Assembly: GCA_002365175.1 (NCBI GenBank)
Contig: DEZK01000003.1
Location: 1-64,000, forward strand
Length of the DNA: 64,000 nucleotides
Reading direction: 5' to 3'
Origin: Raskinella chloraquaticus (SeqCode)
Lineage (GTDB): Bacteria > Pseudomonadota > Alphaproteobacteria > Rhizobiales > UBA4765
Of this stretch, positions 50,496 through 58,770 are shown one piece after another. The position numbers and the translations under genes were made by a program. The first letter of the stretch is position 1; each line of letters begins with the position of its first letter. The notes beneath the pieces were generated by a model, which had not been told where the DNA came from, made no database searches, and saw only the letters and a program-made list of their open reading frames with translations.

Positions 50496-52211
50496 TTATT
50501 CCGCCGCCTGCAGCAGGCTTTCACCTGGTCTCACATGGGTGAAGTCAACCGCCTGCGCGGCCACACGCAGCTCATCGTTTTCCATTCTCACCTGGGTATA
50601 GGTCGAGGTCATGAGATCGCTGGCGGTTGGATGATCGGCGCGGTAATGGGCGCCGCGCGAATCCTCCCTCGCCAGCGCCGCAACGGCAATCGACTGGCTC
50701 ACCAGAATGAGGTTCTTGAGATTGAGCCAGTCATGCCAGGTGAGATTGAAGGCCCGGTCGCCGCCAACGCCCATGGCATCGATATGCGCGGAAAGTTCGT
50801 GCAGGGAGCCCTGCGCCGCCATCAGGCGCGAGCGATCACGGATGATGCCGACCTCATCCCACATCACCTGATAAAGTCGCTCGCGCACCTCTTCTACCTG
50901 ACCGGCCGGCCGGCCGAAAGGCTGTTCGGCGTTCGCAATCGCCGCCGCGACGGCGTGCGCATCTTCATCGCAAAGCCGCCCGGCGCGGCGCACGAAGGCC
51001 GCCATCGCCCTGCCGGCGATACCACCGAAAACCGTGGAATTGGCAACCCCGTTACCACCCAGCCGGTTGGCGCCGTGAACCCCGCCCGTATCTTCGCCAG
51101 CGACGAAAAGGCCCGGCAGCGCGGTCGAGCAATCTCCGGCAAACTCCACGCCGCCCATCATGTAATGCGCGGTCGGCACCACTTCGACACGCCCTGCAGC
51201 CAGATCAAAGCCGCAATCGGCGCAGCGCTCCACCATGCCCTTGAACTGGCGGCGCACATTTTCCGACCCCAGATGTTTCATCTCGATGAAAACCCCGCCA
51301 AGCGGGGAAGCGCGGCCCGCACGGATCACGTCGTCAACCGCGCGTGACACCACATCGCGCGTTGCCCGCTCGCCCCGCTCGTCATAATCGAACATGAAGC
51401 GCTTGCCATCGCCGTCGAGAAGATAGCCGCCCGCCCCGCGAAGTCCTTCTTCCAATACCGTGCCCGTCATGCGCGTACCCGGGCCGGCGAGAAGCCCGGT
51501 CGGGTGGAACTGCACCATCTCCATATCGCGCAGGCTCAGCCCGGCCCGCAGCGCCATCGCCATGCCGTCGCAGGATTTATCACCCGATGGCGTGTGGTAG
51601 CGATACATGGTGGGCCCGCCGCCGGTGGCAAGCAGCGTCGCCTTCGCCCGCACCAGAACGTAGGCGCCATCGCGCATATTGACCATCAGCACGCCGGCAA
51701 GCCCCGCGCCATCACGAGCCGGTATCAGGGCAAGCGCCCGGTGCTCCTCAAGCCGCACGGCGCTTTTCGCCCACACCTGTTCAGCCAGCCGGCTGACAAT
51801 CTCGATCCCCGTCAGATCGCCCTTGTGGACGGTGCGGTCGAAAGTCTGGCCGGCGAAGGCCTTCTGATGCACGCTGCCATCGGGATTGCGGTCAAAGAAA
51901 CAGCCATATTTGTTTTCGAGTTCGCGGATGCGTATCGGCGCTTCCGACACCAGCTTCCACGCCAGCTCCTGGACGTTAAGCCATTTGCCGCCCTCAATCG
52001 TATCCATGAAATGGCGCTCGATGGAATCACCCGGCGACAGAACGACATTGTAGCCGCCCTGGACCATGCGCGTGCAGCCACTTTTACCCAGCAATCCCTT
52101 GACCGCAATCGTCACATGGAGATCAGGATCAGCCTCAAGCGCATGCAGCACGCCGAAGAGCCCGGCGCCGCCCGATCCCAGAACCAGAATATCGGTGTCA
52201 AGCGTTCTCAA
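50496..52211 (-). CDS. Succinate dehydrogenase/fumarate reductase-like flavoprotein subunit, Cys at the FAD-His position
   Basis: A 571-residue FAD protein, last gene of the operon. The FAD motif is ILVLGSGGAGLFG. Substrate residues known from SdhA/FrdA are kept: QFHPTG, the Arg in TRDVVSRAV, AHYMMGG and GANRLGGN. The residue that carries covalent FAD in SdhA (His in SHTVxxQGG) aligns with Cys46 in GCTRMVQGG. In E. coli FrdA, replacing this His leaves fumarate reduction but removes succinate oxidation. The enzyme may thus be a reductase, or act on another dicarboxylate. Its start overlaps the fumarase beta stop by four bases. Confidence 0.87.
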   Translation of the reverse strand: MRTLDTDILVLGSGGAGLFGVLHALEADPDLHVTIAVKGLLGKSGCTRMVQGGYNVVLSPGDSIERHFMDTIEGGKWLNVQELAWKLVSEAPIRIRELENKYGCFFDRNPDGSVHQKAFAGQTFDRTVHKGDLTGIEIVSRLAEQVWAKSAVRLEEHRALALIPARDGAGLAGVLMVNMRDGAYVLVRAKATLLATGGGPTMYRYHTPSGDKSCDGMAMALRAGLSLRDMEMVQFHPTGLLAGPGTRMTGTVLEEGLRGAGGYLLDGDGKRFMFDYDERGERATRDVVSRAVDDVIRAGRASPLGGVFIEMKHLGSENVRRQFKGMVERCADCGFDLAAGRVEVVPTAHYMMGGVEFAGDCSTALPGLFVAGEDTGGVHGANRLGGNGVANSTVFGGIAGRAMAAFVRRAGRLCDEDAHAVAAAIANAEQPFGRPAGQVEEVRERLYQVMWDEVGIIRDRSRLMAAQGSLHELSAHIDAMGVGGDRAFNLTWHDWLNLKNLILVSQSIAVAALAREDSRGAHYRADHPTASDLMTSTYTQVRMENDELRVAAQAVDFTHVRPGESLLQAAE

Positions 52212-52819
52212 CTCTTGACGCCGAGGTGTTTGAGCGCTGCCGACCGTCTGGCATCAGCCCGCGCCCTGACTGCATCAAAGGACGAGGCACCATGCGAATC
52301 CATCGTCACCAGCAAGGGTCCGAAATTCCTGACGCTGAAGCGCCAGATCGATTCAGGGTTGAGATCGTCCATATCGACATCATCAATGCTCTCGACCCAC
52401 GTCGTCTGCAGCGCAGCCGCCCCACCGACAATCGCCAGATAAACGCCGCCAAGCTCGCTGAAAGCCTTTAGCGTCTCATCGCCCATACCGCCCTTGCCGA
52501 TGATGATGCGAACCCCCTCGCGCTCCATCAGCGGGCGGGTGAAACGCTCCATGCGCTGGCTTGTCGTCGTGCCGACATTGATCGCCGCGTAGCCGGCGGG
52601 GTGCTCATTTGACACCGGCACTTTACGCACATTGGGTGCGGTATGGACGACAGCCGCTCCTTCGAGATCAAACTTGGTCTCCCGTCCCTTGTCGAACATG
52701 GCGATCAGATTGGCATCACGTACGCCGTAAAGCGCGCCGCTGAGCGTCACCCGGTCGCCAAGGCGAAGCTGGCGGACGTCCGCCGCACTGACCGGCGTGA
52801 TGAATTGATAATCCGCCAT
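52208..52819 (-). CDS. Class I fumarate hydratase/L(+)-tartrate dehydratase, beta subunit
   Basis: A 203-residue C-terminal-type subunit of the 4Fe-4S hydro-lyases. Family marks: ITPVSAADVRQLRLGDRV at the start, GPTT-like VGTTTSQRMERFTRPLM, IIGKGGMGDE and a late FGPLLVTMDSHG. With the alpha subunit it hydrates fumarate or dehydrates tartrate or another 2-hydroxydicarboxylate. Its start is the base after the alpha-subunit stop codon, so the two are coupled as separate subunits instead of the fused single chain of E. coli FumA. Confidence 0.9.
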   Translation of the reverse strand: MADYQFITPVSAADVRQLRLGDRVTLSGALYGVRDANLIAMFDKGRETKFDLEGAAVVHTAPNVRKVPVSNEHPAGYAAINVGTTTSQRMERFTRPLMEREGVRIIIGKGGMGDETLKAFSELGGVYLAIVGGAAALQTTWVESIDDVDMDDLNPESIWRFSVRNFGPLLVTMDSHGASSFDAVRARADARRSAALKHLGVKS

Positions 52820-53701
52820 CTATTCCCCGATCGCCACGCCGGCGCGGGTGAATACCGCGCTCGCCCGTCTCGCCGAATGGCACTGGATGTTCACCGCCAC
52901 CGGATTCATGGTGATGTGAGTGGCGGCCGCCTCGACATGGACAGCGAAGGCGGTGCCAAAACCGCCCAGACCCTGCGGCCCGATATCGAGCATGTTGACA
53001 GCTTGTGACAGCAAACTTTCGAGCCTGGCCCCCTCGGGGTCCTTGCACATGGTGCCGAGCGGACGGGTCGCCGCCACCTTTGCCAGATGCATGCACACAT
53101 CCGACGTGCCACCGATACCAACCCCGACGATGGTCGGCGGGCAAACGCGACCGCCGACTTCCATCACCCGGTCGATGACGAAGGTCTTGATGCCGTCAAT
53201 GCCGTCAGCCGGGATCAGCATCTTGAGAAACGAGCCATTCTCCGAGCCGGAACCCTTGGGGATCATCTCCATTCTCAGCGTTTCCGCTTCATCGATAAAA
53301 TCGATGTTGATCACCGGCACATGCGCCCCGCACGATGTCTGCTCGTTGATCCGCGTCAGCGGATGGACGACGGAAGAGCGCAGCGGATGTTCTCTGGTTG
53401 CCCGCTCGACGCCGCGCCGGATCGCCTGTTTCAACAGATAGCCATCGAGTGTAACGCCGCGCCCGATGCCGACATTGTAGATCGGGATACCGGTATCCTG
53501 GCACAGGATATTGTCGGTCTTTTCAGCAACGGCGATATTCTCGATCATCGTTGCCAGGATCGATTGAGCCGTCTCGTCCGTCTCCGCCGCACTCAACCGC
53601 ACGAAACCCTGCTTGATGTCGCTTGGCAGGATTTTCAGCGCCCGGATGTAGAGAAGCTTGGCAACGTCCTCAATAGCCTCCGGGGTGACCGCGAAACTCA
53701 T
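52820..53701 (-). CDS. Class I fumarate hydratase/L(+)-tartrate dehydratase, alpha subunit
   Basis: A 293-residue subunit that carries the catalytic 4Fe-4S cluster. Cysteines expected to bind it occur in ILCQDTGIPIYNV (about residue 65), CMHLAKVAATRP (about 210) and NIQCHSARRA (about 275). MEMIPKGSGSENGS and VGVGIGGTSD are strong family motifs. Such clusters are usually oxygen-sensitive. The ATG at 53701 overlaps the permease stop by four bases (ATGA). An ATG at 53716 is in frame but less likely. Confidence 0.9.
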   Translation of the reverse strand: MSFAVTPEAIEDVAKLLYIRALKILPSDIKQGFVRLSAAETDETAQSILATMIENIAVAEKTDNILCQDTGIPIYNVGIGRGVTLDGYLLKQAIRRGVERATREHPLRSSVVHPLTRINEQTSCGAHVPVINIDFIDEAETLRMEMIPKGSGSENGSFLKMLIPADGIDGIKTFVIDRVMEVGGRVCPPTIVGVGIGGTSDVCMHLAKVAATRPLGTMCKDPEGARLESLLSQAVNMLDIGPQGLGGFGTAFAVHVEAAATHITMNPVAVNIQCHSARRASAVFTRAGVAIGE

Positions 53702-54585
53702 CTCTGCATGCCCCATCTGGCGACCGTATAACGCTCTATCAGGCGGAAGATACCGCTCTCCACCGCAAGCCCGATCAGGATCACCGTGAGCAGTCCGGCA
53801 AAGACATGGGCGGTCTGCAACTGATTGCGATTTTCAAAAATGAACCAGCCAAGCCCGCCCGAGCGCGAGGAAACACCAAACACCAGCTCGGCCGCAATCA
53901 AGGTTCGCCAGGCGAAGGCCCAGCCGATCTTGAGGCCGGCAAGGATCGCCGGGAAGGCGGCGGGGATGAGAATGTAGACAACATAGGGCAGACCCTTCAG
54001 CCCGACATTGCGCCCGCTCATGCGCAGTGTTTCCGCAACCGAGAGAAAGCCGGTATGCATATTGAGCGCCACCGCCCACAGCACCGAATGAATGACGACA
54101 AAGACAATCGACGTGATGCCGATGCCAAACCACAGCAACGCCAGCGGCAGAAGCGCGATCGCCGGCAGCGGATTGAACATCGAGGTCAGCGTCGACAGCA
54201 GATCAGTGCCAAGGCGCGATGACACCGCAACAATGGTCAACCCCGTCGCCAGCACGACACCGATGACATAGGCGATACCGAGCACACGCAGCGATGTCAG
54301 CGTGCGGTTGATCAGCGTGCCCGAAACGGCCGCATCCACCCACGCTACAAGCGTCTGGCCAAGAGTTGGAAAAATAAGATCATTGCCGAGAAGGCGCCCG
54401 TAGATTTCCCAGGCAAGCCCCAGCATGGCAACGATGAACAGTTTGCGCAGACCTTCTGACGCGGCGATGCGCTCAAAAAAGCCGAGCGGAGTTTCAACCA
54501 GCTTCTGATCGCCGGCGGCGATTTCTGCATGGACGATCTCAGGTCGCTGCGGCGGCGTTGGCCGTTCAGTATCAATGACCGCCAT
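53698..54585 (-). CDS. ABC transporter permease (NitT/TauT class)
   Basis: A 295-residue inner-membrane channel with about six helices; a cytoplasmic N-terminal part of about 70 residues precedes the first. The ATPase-contacting loop is TLRMSGRNVGLKGLPYVVYI region near residue 205. It pairs with the ATPase and binding protein upstream. The ATG at 54585 has AGGAAG and lies inside the end of the ATPase gene (14-bp overlap). It is embedded between the binding components and the fumarase genes, so transport and metabolism are made from one mRNA. Confidence 0.9.
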   Translation of the reverse strand: MAVIDTERPTPPQRPEIVHAEIAAGDQKLVETPLGFFERIAASEGLRKLFIVAMLGLAWEIYGRLLGNDLIFPTLGQTLVAWVDAAVSGTLINRTLTSLRVLGIAYVIGVVLATGLTIVAVSSRLGTDLLSTLTSMFNPLPAIALLPLALLWFGIGITSIVFVVIHSVLWAVALNMHTGFLSVAETLRMSGRNVGLKGLPYVVYILIPAAFPAILAGLKIGWAFAWRTLIAAELVFGVSSRSGGLGWFIFENRNQLQTAHVFAGLLTVILIGLAVESGIFRLIERYTVARWGMQR

Positions 54586-55411
54586 GGACGCTTCCTGCCT
54601 GAGATTGCCCCGTCGAGGCGCCGGCTGCTTCGCCAAACAACATGGCGTTGATGCGGGTGTCGAGCGCCTGGATCGCCATGCCGGCCTCGGCGCCTTCGCC
54701 GAAATCACCCGAATTGAGTTCCGCCTTCACCCGTCCCGGATGGGGCGAGAGAACAAGGATGCGATTGCCAACCACAATCGCCTCATGGATCGAGTGGGTG
54801 ACAAACACCACCGTAAAGCGCGCCTCATCCCATAATTGCAGCAATTCCTGTTGCATCTCGCGCCGCGTCAATGCGTCGAGCGCTGCGAAGGGCTCGTCCA
54901 TCAGCAGCACGCGCGGCTCAAGGGCGAGCGCGCGCGCAATCGCCACGCGCTGCTTCATGCCGCCTGAAAGCTGATGGGGGTAGACATGGGCAAATTTGCT
55001 GAGCTTCACCTTGTCAAGGAAGCGGCGGGCCCGCTCGCGCGCATCCTTGCCGCTATATTTGCCGGTGCGTTCCATGGGAAAAAGCACGTTCTGCTCAACC
55101 GTCTTCCACGGCAGGAGCTGATCGAATTCCTGGAACACCATCATGCGGTCGGGGCCAGGCTCGGTGACCTTCTGGCCATCAAGCCTGATCTCGCCTTCAA
55201 CCGGGGACAGAAACCCGGCAATCGCTTTCAGCAGGCTCGACTTTCCGCATCCCGACGGCCCGAGCAGAACAAACCGATCGGCGCCATGCACATCAAAGGA
55301 CACACGCTGGGTCGCCCGCACCGCGTAGTCGCGCGTGCGATATTGCAAGGTGACGCCATCAACCTCAAGGCGCGGGCGCGGCAGGGCGCTATCGTCGAGC
55401 CGACCGTGCAC
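54572..55411 (-). CDS. ABC transporter ATP-binding protein (NitT/TauT class)
   Basis: A 279-residue ATPase. Walker A LGPSGCGKSSLL near residue 50, Q-loop MVFQEFDQLLPW, signature QLSGGMKQRVAIARAL, Walker B LLMDEPFAALDA and H-loop VFVTHSIHEA. The start is GTG at 55411, two bases after the binding-protein stop, with GGGAAG upstream. A C-terminal extension of about 45 residues after the ATPase core is rich in Gly, Ala and Ser. Confidence 0.92.
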   Translation of the reverse strand: MHGRLDDSALPRPRLEVDGVTLQYRTRDYAVRATQRVSFDVHGADRFVLLGPSGCGKSSLLKAIAGFLSPVEGEIRLDGQKVTEPGPDRMMVFQEFDQLLPWKTVEQNVLFPMERTGKYSGKDARERARRFLDKVKLSKFAHVYPHQLSGGMKQRVAIARALALEPRVLLMDEPFAALDALTRREMQQELLQLWDEARFTVVFVTHSIHEAIVVGNRILVLSPHPGRVKAELNSGDFGEGAEAGMAIQALDTRINAMLFGEAAGASTGQSQAGSVHGGH

Positions 55412-55413
55412 AA

Positions 55414-56427
55414 TCAGCTTCCCTGTTTCGTATGTAGCTCAGGGAAGAAGAGATCGCTCCATTGCGTCGGCGCATCCTTGATGGCGCCCGTCTTTTTCAT
55501 GAAATTGGCAAATACCATCGAGCGCTGCGGTGTCGTTGTCATGACGTTTTCAGGGTCCTTCAGAATGCCGGTGACGAAGCCTGGATCAAGTTTCGAATTT
55601 TCCGCAGCAATCCAGATCTTGCCAGCTTCAACCGGATCGGCGTTGATCATGGCAATCGCCTTCTCAAGCGCTGTCAGGAAACTCTTGTAGACGACCGGGC
55701 TGCCCTCCCGCACTTTCTTCGTCGTCCAGACCGCGTTGAAGATGGTCGGGCCACCGAGCACGTCGAAGGAATTCAGGACGCGATGAACGCGCGGATCCTT
55801 CAACTGCACATATTGGAAGGGCGCCGAGCCGAAATGCGCTGTGATCTCGCTCTTGCCTGAGAGCATTGCCGCTGTGGCATCCGGGTGGCTCATCGATACC
55901 GTCAGATGGTCAAGCGCATCGAATTTGCCCAGCTCACGCTCAGCCGCCATTTGTAACACGAGCGCTTGAATGGCGATTTTGACCGCCGGCAGGCCGATCC
56001 GGTCCTTGTCGGTGAAATCCTTCACCGTCTTCACTGCCGGGTTGATGGTGTTGAGATAAAGCGGCATCGAGTTGAGCGCCGCCACGCCACGCACATCGAT
56101 ATTGCTGCGGGTGCGCGACCAGATGGTGATCATCGGTCCGATCCCACCGGAGGCGAATTCAAGACTGCCGGCAATCAGCGCATCATTGATCGGCGCCCCG
56201 CCGGTGAACTGCACCCACTGGACGTCGGACGTCGGCACGCCATTGGCCTTCAACTCCGCCTCGATAAGGCCTAGCTTCTCCATCACCGCCATCGGTATGT
56301 AGGAAATGCCGAATTGCTTGGCGATGCGCACCTGCGTTGGCGCCTGCGCGCGCGCAACGCCTGGCAGCATCAGAGCGCTTGCGGCTATGCCGGCAAGAGC
56401 CTGCCGGCGCGAATGATGATTGGTCAT
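55414..56427 (-). CDS. ABC transporter substrate-binding protein (NitT/TauT class)
   Basis: A 337-residue periplasmic binding protein. It has a Tat-like signal (HHSRRQALAGIAASALM, cleavage near GVARAQA) and a two-lobed SsuA/TauA-type domain with FGISYIPMAVMEKLGLIE and GGAPINDALIAGSLEFASGG. The family binds nitrate, sulfonates, aromatic acids and similar anions. Linkage to a dicarboxylate oxidoreductase and a hydro-lyase suggests a carboxylate or sulfo-carboxylate ligand, which is inference only. Confidence 0.87.
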   Translation of the reverse strand: MTNHHSRRQALAGIAASALMLPGVARAQAPTQVRIAKQFGISYIPMAVMEKLGLIEAELKANGVPTSDVQWVQFTGGAPINDALIAGSLEFASGGIGPMITIWSRTRSNIDVRGVAALNSMPLYLNTINPAVKTVKDFTDKDRIGLPAVKIAIQALVLQMAAERELGKFDALDHLTVSMSHPDATAAMLSGKSEITAHFGSAPFQYVQLKDPRVHRVLNSFDVLGGPTIFNAVWTTKKVREGSPVVYKSFLTALEKAIAMINADPVEAGKIWIAAENSKLDPGFVTGILKDPENVMTTTPQRSMVFANFMKKTGAIKDAPTQWSDLFFPELHTKQGS

Positions 56428-56458
56428 GCGTCTCTCCCCTTTTCCTTAGATGTTTGCT

Positions 56459-56827
56459 TTACCCGTGTCGTGCCGCCAGCAGAAAAAGCAGACCCGCCGC
56501 GATAGCGAAGGCGATACAAAGCATGATGTACGTCTTTTGTCGCTCACTCCACGGCAGAAACTCAATAGCCAGCACCCTGATCCCGCCGGCCATATGCAGC
56601 GCCAACGCACTTACAAGCAGCCATTCGCCCAGCTTGACCCATGGATTGGCAGCCCATAGCAGAAAATCGTCAAGACCAGCAGCGCCATTGAGCGCATTGC
56701 CCAGCACAAAAAAGTGAAATGGCAGAAAGACAGCGAGTGCCAGTCCGGAAAGGCGGTGAACAAGATAAGCAACATAACCCGCATGCGATCGGCTGCGCAC
56801 ACGCCCGGCTGCCTGCTGCAAACTCAT
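56459..56827 (-). CDS. SdhC-like membrane anchor (cytochrome b subunit)
   Basis: A 122-residue protein with three membrane helices. VAYLVHRLSGLALAVFLPFHFFVLG carries the Ser/Arg-type quinone-site pattern HRLSG and one His; SALALHMAGGIRVLAIEF carries the typical heme-ligand HxxxGIR motif. This fits the SdhC family of succinate:quinone oxidoreductases. With the next subunit it should anchor the iron-sulfur and flavin subunits in the inner membrane and pass electrons to or from quinone. Gap to the binding-protein gene is 31 bp. Confidence 0.8.
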   Translation of the reverse strand: MSLQQAAGRVRSRSHAGYVAYLVHRLSGLALAVFLPFHFFVLGNALNGAAGLDDFLLWAANPWVKLGEWLLVSALALHMAGGIRVLAIEFLPWSERQKTYIMLCIAFAIAAGLLFLLAARHG

Positions 56828-56840
56828 GACACGGCTCTCC

Positions 56841-57179
56841 TCACCAGATCACCCCTGCAACGGCGCGCAAACCGGCGATCAGAAGAAGGACGCCGAAGGC
56901 CGCCCACACCCCGTCAACGCGATTACCGCGCCAGCCGGCCCATTCAGCACTGATCGCCCGGCACCCAAGGGCTGCATGAACACTGACTGCCACGACGAAC
57001 AGGCCATAGAACCCTGCCCAAAGCGCCGAGCCGCGCGTGCGTGCAAAAATCGCTTCCGCGCTCAAGCCGGAGCGCACCGCGTAGATGATGACGGCGAGGT
57101 GGATCAGTACCAGCGGCGCCATCACCACCGCGCTTGCCCGCTGCGCCAGAAAGAGCCACATCTCCCCGCGCCCGCTCAC
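56841..57179 (-). CDS. SdhC/SdhD-like membrane anchor, second subunit
   Basis: A 112-residue protein with three membrane helices. LAQRASAVVMAPLVLIHLAV and VHAALGCRAISAEW repeat the SdhC pattern of a His plus GxRxIxxEW. Both anchors thus look like members of the same broad family, with candidate heme-ligand histidines in each. The GTG at 57179 overlaps the iron-sulfur gene stop by four bases and has GAGGG six bases upstream; an ATG at 57161 is the alternative. Confidence 0.75.
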   Translation of the reverse strand: MSGRGEMWLFLAQRASAVVMAPLVLIHLAVIIYAVRSGLSAEAIFARTRGSALWAGFYGLFVVAVSVHAALGCRAISAEWAGWRGNRVDGVWAAFGVLLLIAGLRAVAGVIW

Positions 57180-57892
57180 AACCGTCCCTCGATGAGCGCC
57201 ATGAGGCTCATGCGCTTCAACCCGGCAATCGAGCGTGTCGGATTGAGCCCCTTGGGGCAGGCGTCCCGGCACCCCTGCTGGGTATGACAATTCTGGCAAC
57301 CACCTGCGCCACTCACCGCTTTCAGGCGCTCGTCCTGCGCCCCGTCGCGCCCATCATTCATCAGCGTCCACGCGCGGTTGAGCGCAGCCGGCCCAAGATA
57401 ATCCGGCTGCCCCGCAACCACATCGCAGGAAGCGTAGCAGACAGCGCAGCCAATGCATTCGATCGCCTCATCAGCCTGGCGGCGCGCGGCGCCCGACGGC
57501 GGCACAATCGCAAAATCATCGCCAAGTTCGGCTTGCGGCTTGAACTGGCCGCCGGCCGCCTGCCATTTGTCGAAGAAGGGCGCAAGATCAGCCACGAGAT
57601 CACGGATGCGCGGCAGATTGGCAAGGGGTTCAAGGGTGAGCCGGCCATCAGCCGCCACCTTCTTCACATGCGTGCGGCACGTCCAGCGCGCCTTGCCATT
57701 GACCATCATGGCGCAGGATCCGCACATACCGACCCGACAGGCAAAGCGATAGGCAAGGCTCGGCTCCAGCACCTTTTGTACATGGGTGACGACATCGAGA
57801 ACCGTCTGATTGTCGCTGCGCGGCACGTCGAAGCGCTGGAGCTGACCCTCCGCGCCGCCTCGCCAGATATCGACTGTCAGAAACTCAGCCAT
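57176..57892 (-). CDS. Succinate dehydrogenase/fumarate reductase iron-sulfur subunit
   Basis: A 238-residue SdhB/FrdB-type protein. The 2Fe-2S ligands are in FACRVGMCGSCAM plus Cys72 (WTCRTH). The 4Fe-4S ligands are in CIGCAVCYASC and the 3Fe-4S site in CHTQQGCRDACPKGLNP, arranged as in quinone-linked enzymes. Electrons pass between the flavin subunit and quinone through these clusters. It is the first redox gene of the operon, 42 bp after the TauE-type permease gene; its flavoprotein partner lies 5 kb away at the other end. Confidence 0.92.
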   Translation of the reverse strand: MAEFLTVDIWRGGAEGQLQRFDVPRSDNQTVLDVVTHVQKVLEPSLAYRFACRVGMCGSCAMMVNGKARWTCRTHVKKVAADGRLTLEPLANLPRIRDLVADLAPFFDKWQAAGGQFKPQAELGDDFAIVPPSGAARRQADEAIECIGCAVCYASCDVVAGQPDYLGPAALNRAWTLMNDGRDGAQDERLKAVSGAGGCQNCHTQQGCRDACPKGLNPTRSIAGLKRMSLMALIEGRL

Positions 57893-57934
57893 GCCGCCGC
57901 TTGTCCCTTTGAATAATCTGAATGACGAGCATCC

Positions 57935-58690
57935 CTAACCCGGATGCGATGTCAACATCGCCGAGATTTCGCTGATCGTCAGTACAACCCCAAGAACCAG
58001 CAGCAGCCACAATACCAGCCAGCGAAAGCGCGCGCCGTTGATTTTGGAAAAAAGCCACAGGCCGATCACGACCCCGGCAACCATCACCGGACCGGTAATC
58101 GCCAGATCAATCAGGCTGTGCTGGCTGATTCCAACCACCAGCGCCAGCGACATCAGCGAATAGGCTTGCATGACGAGAATGAAACTCTGAAAAACAGCTC
58201 TTTGCCGCGCCGGCTCCCAGCCCCGCATCAAGCACCACGCCGTCATGAGCGCCCCGGACAGACCGGCAATGCCGCCGAGCACACCGCTGAGAAAGCCCAC
58301 AATCGCGTCAGACAGGCGTCCTGCCAGAGGCGAGACGTAGGTGACCGGCAGGCGCATCGCATAAAGGGCGTAGAACGACAGGAACAGACCAATTCCCAGG
58401 CGCACCGTGCCGGGATAAAGATGGCCAAGCGCCAGACTTCCAACCGGCGCGCCGATCACGCCGGCGGCGAGAAACGGCCACAGATCGGCCCATGCGACCC
58501 TTTGGCGCAGCCGCAAAAGCGACATGACCTGAGCGAGAAAGCTTCCCATGAGGATAAGCGCCGTGGCATCAGCCGGCGAGCGCAGATGAAAGACGATACC
58601 CGCCGCCACCAGCGCGAACGCAAAGCCGGTGAGGCCGGACACGGTCGCGGCTGTAAAGATGGCTGCCTGCAGCAGAAGAGCGTCTGTCAC
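57935..58690 (-). CDS. TauE/SafE family permease
   Basis: A 251-residue membrane protein with about seven or eight helices and two repeats of the TauE domain (VSGLTGFAFALVAAG and FLSGVLGGIAGLSGALM). The family includes exporters of sulfite, sulfoacetate and related organosulfonates, plus some of unknown substrate. GTG at 58690 puts the first helix at the N-terminus; a TTG at 58723 is also in frame. It lies 42 bp upstream of the iron-sulfur subunit on the same strand and may begin the operon. Confidence 0.85.
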   Translation of the reverse strand: MTDALLLQAAIFTAATVSGLTGFAFALVAAGIVFHLRSPADATALILMGSFLAQVMSLLRLRQRVAWADLWPFLAAGVIGAPVGSLALGHLYPGTVRLGIGLFLSFYALYAMRLPVTYVSPLAGRLSDAIVGFLSGVLGGIAGLSGALMTAWCLMRGWEPARQRAVFQSFILVMQAYSLMSLALVVGISQHSLIDLAITGPVMVAGVVIGLWLFSKINGARFRWLVLWLLLVLGVVLTISEISAMLTSHPG

Positions 58691-58770
58691 GATCCAGCCA
58701 TTCGGGCCATCATCGTCGGCCAAGACAGTACCAGAAACGGGTTGGTCATGGCGGAGAAATGCGCTTGCGT

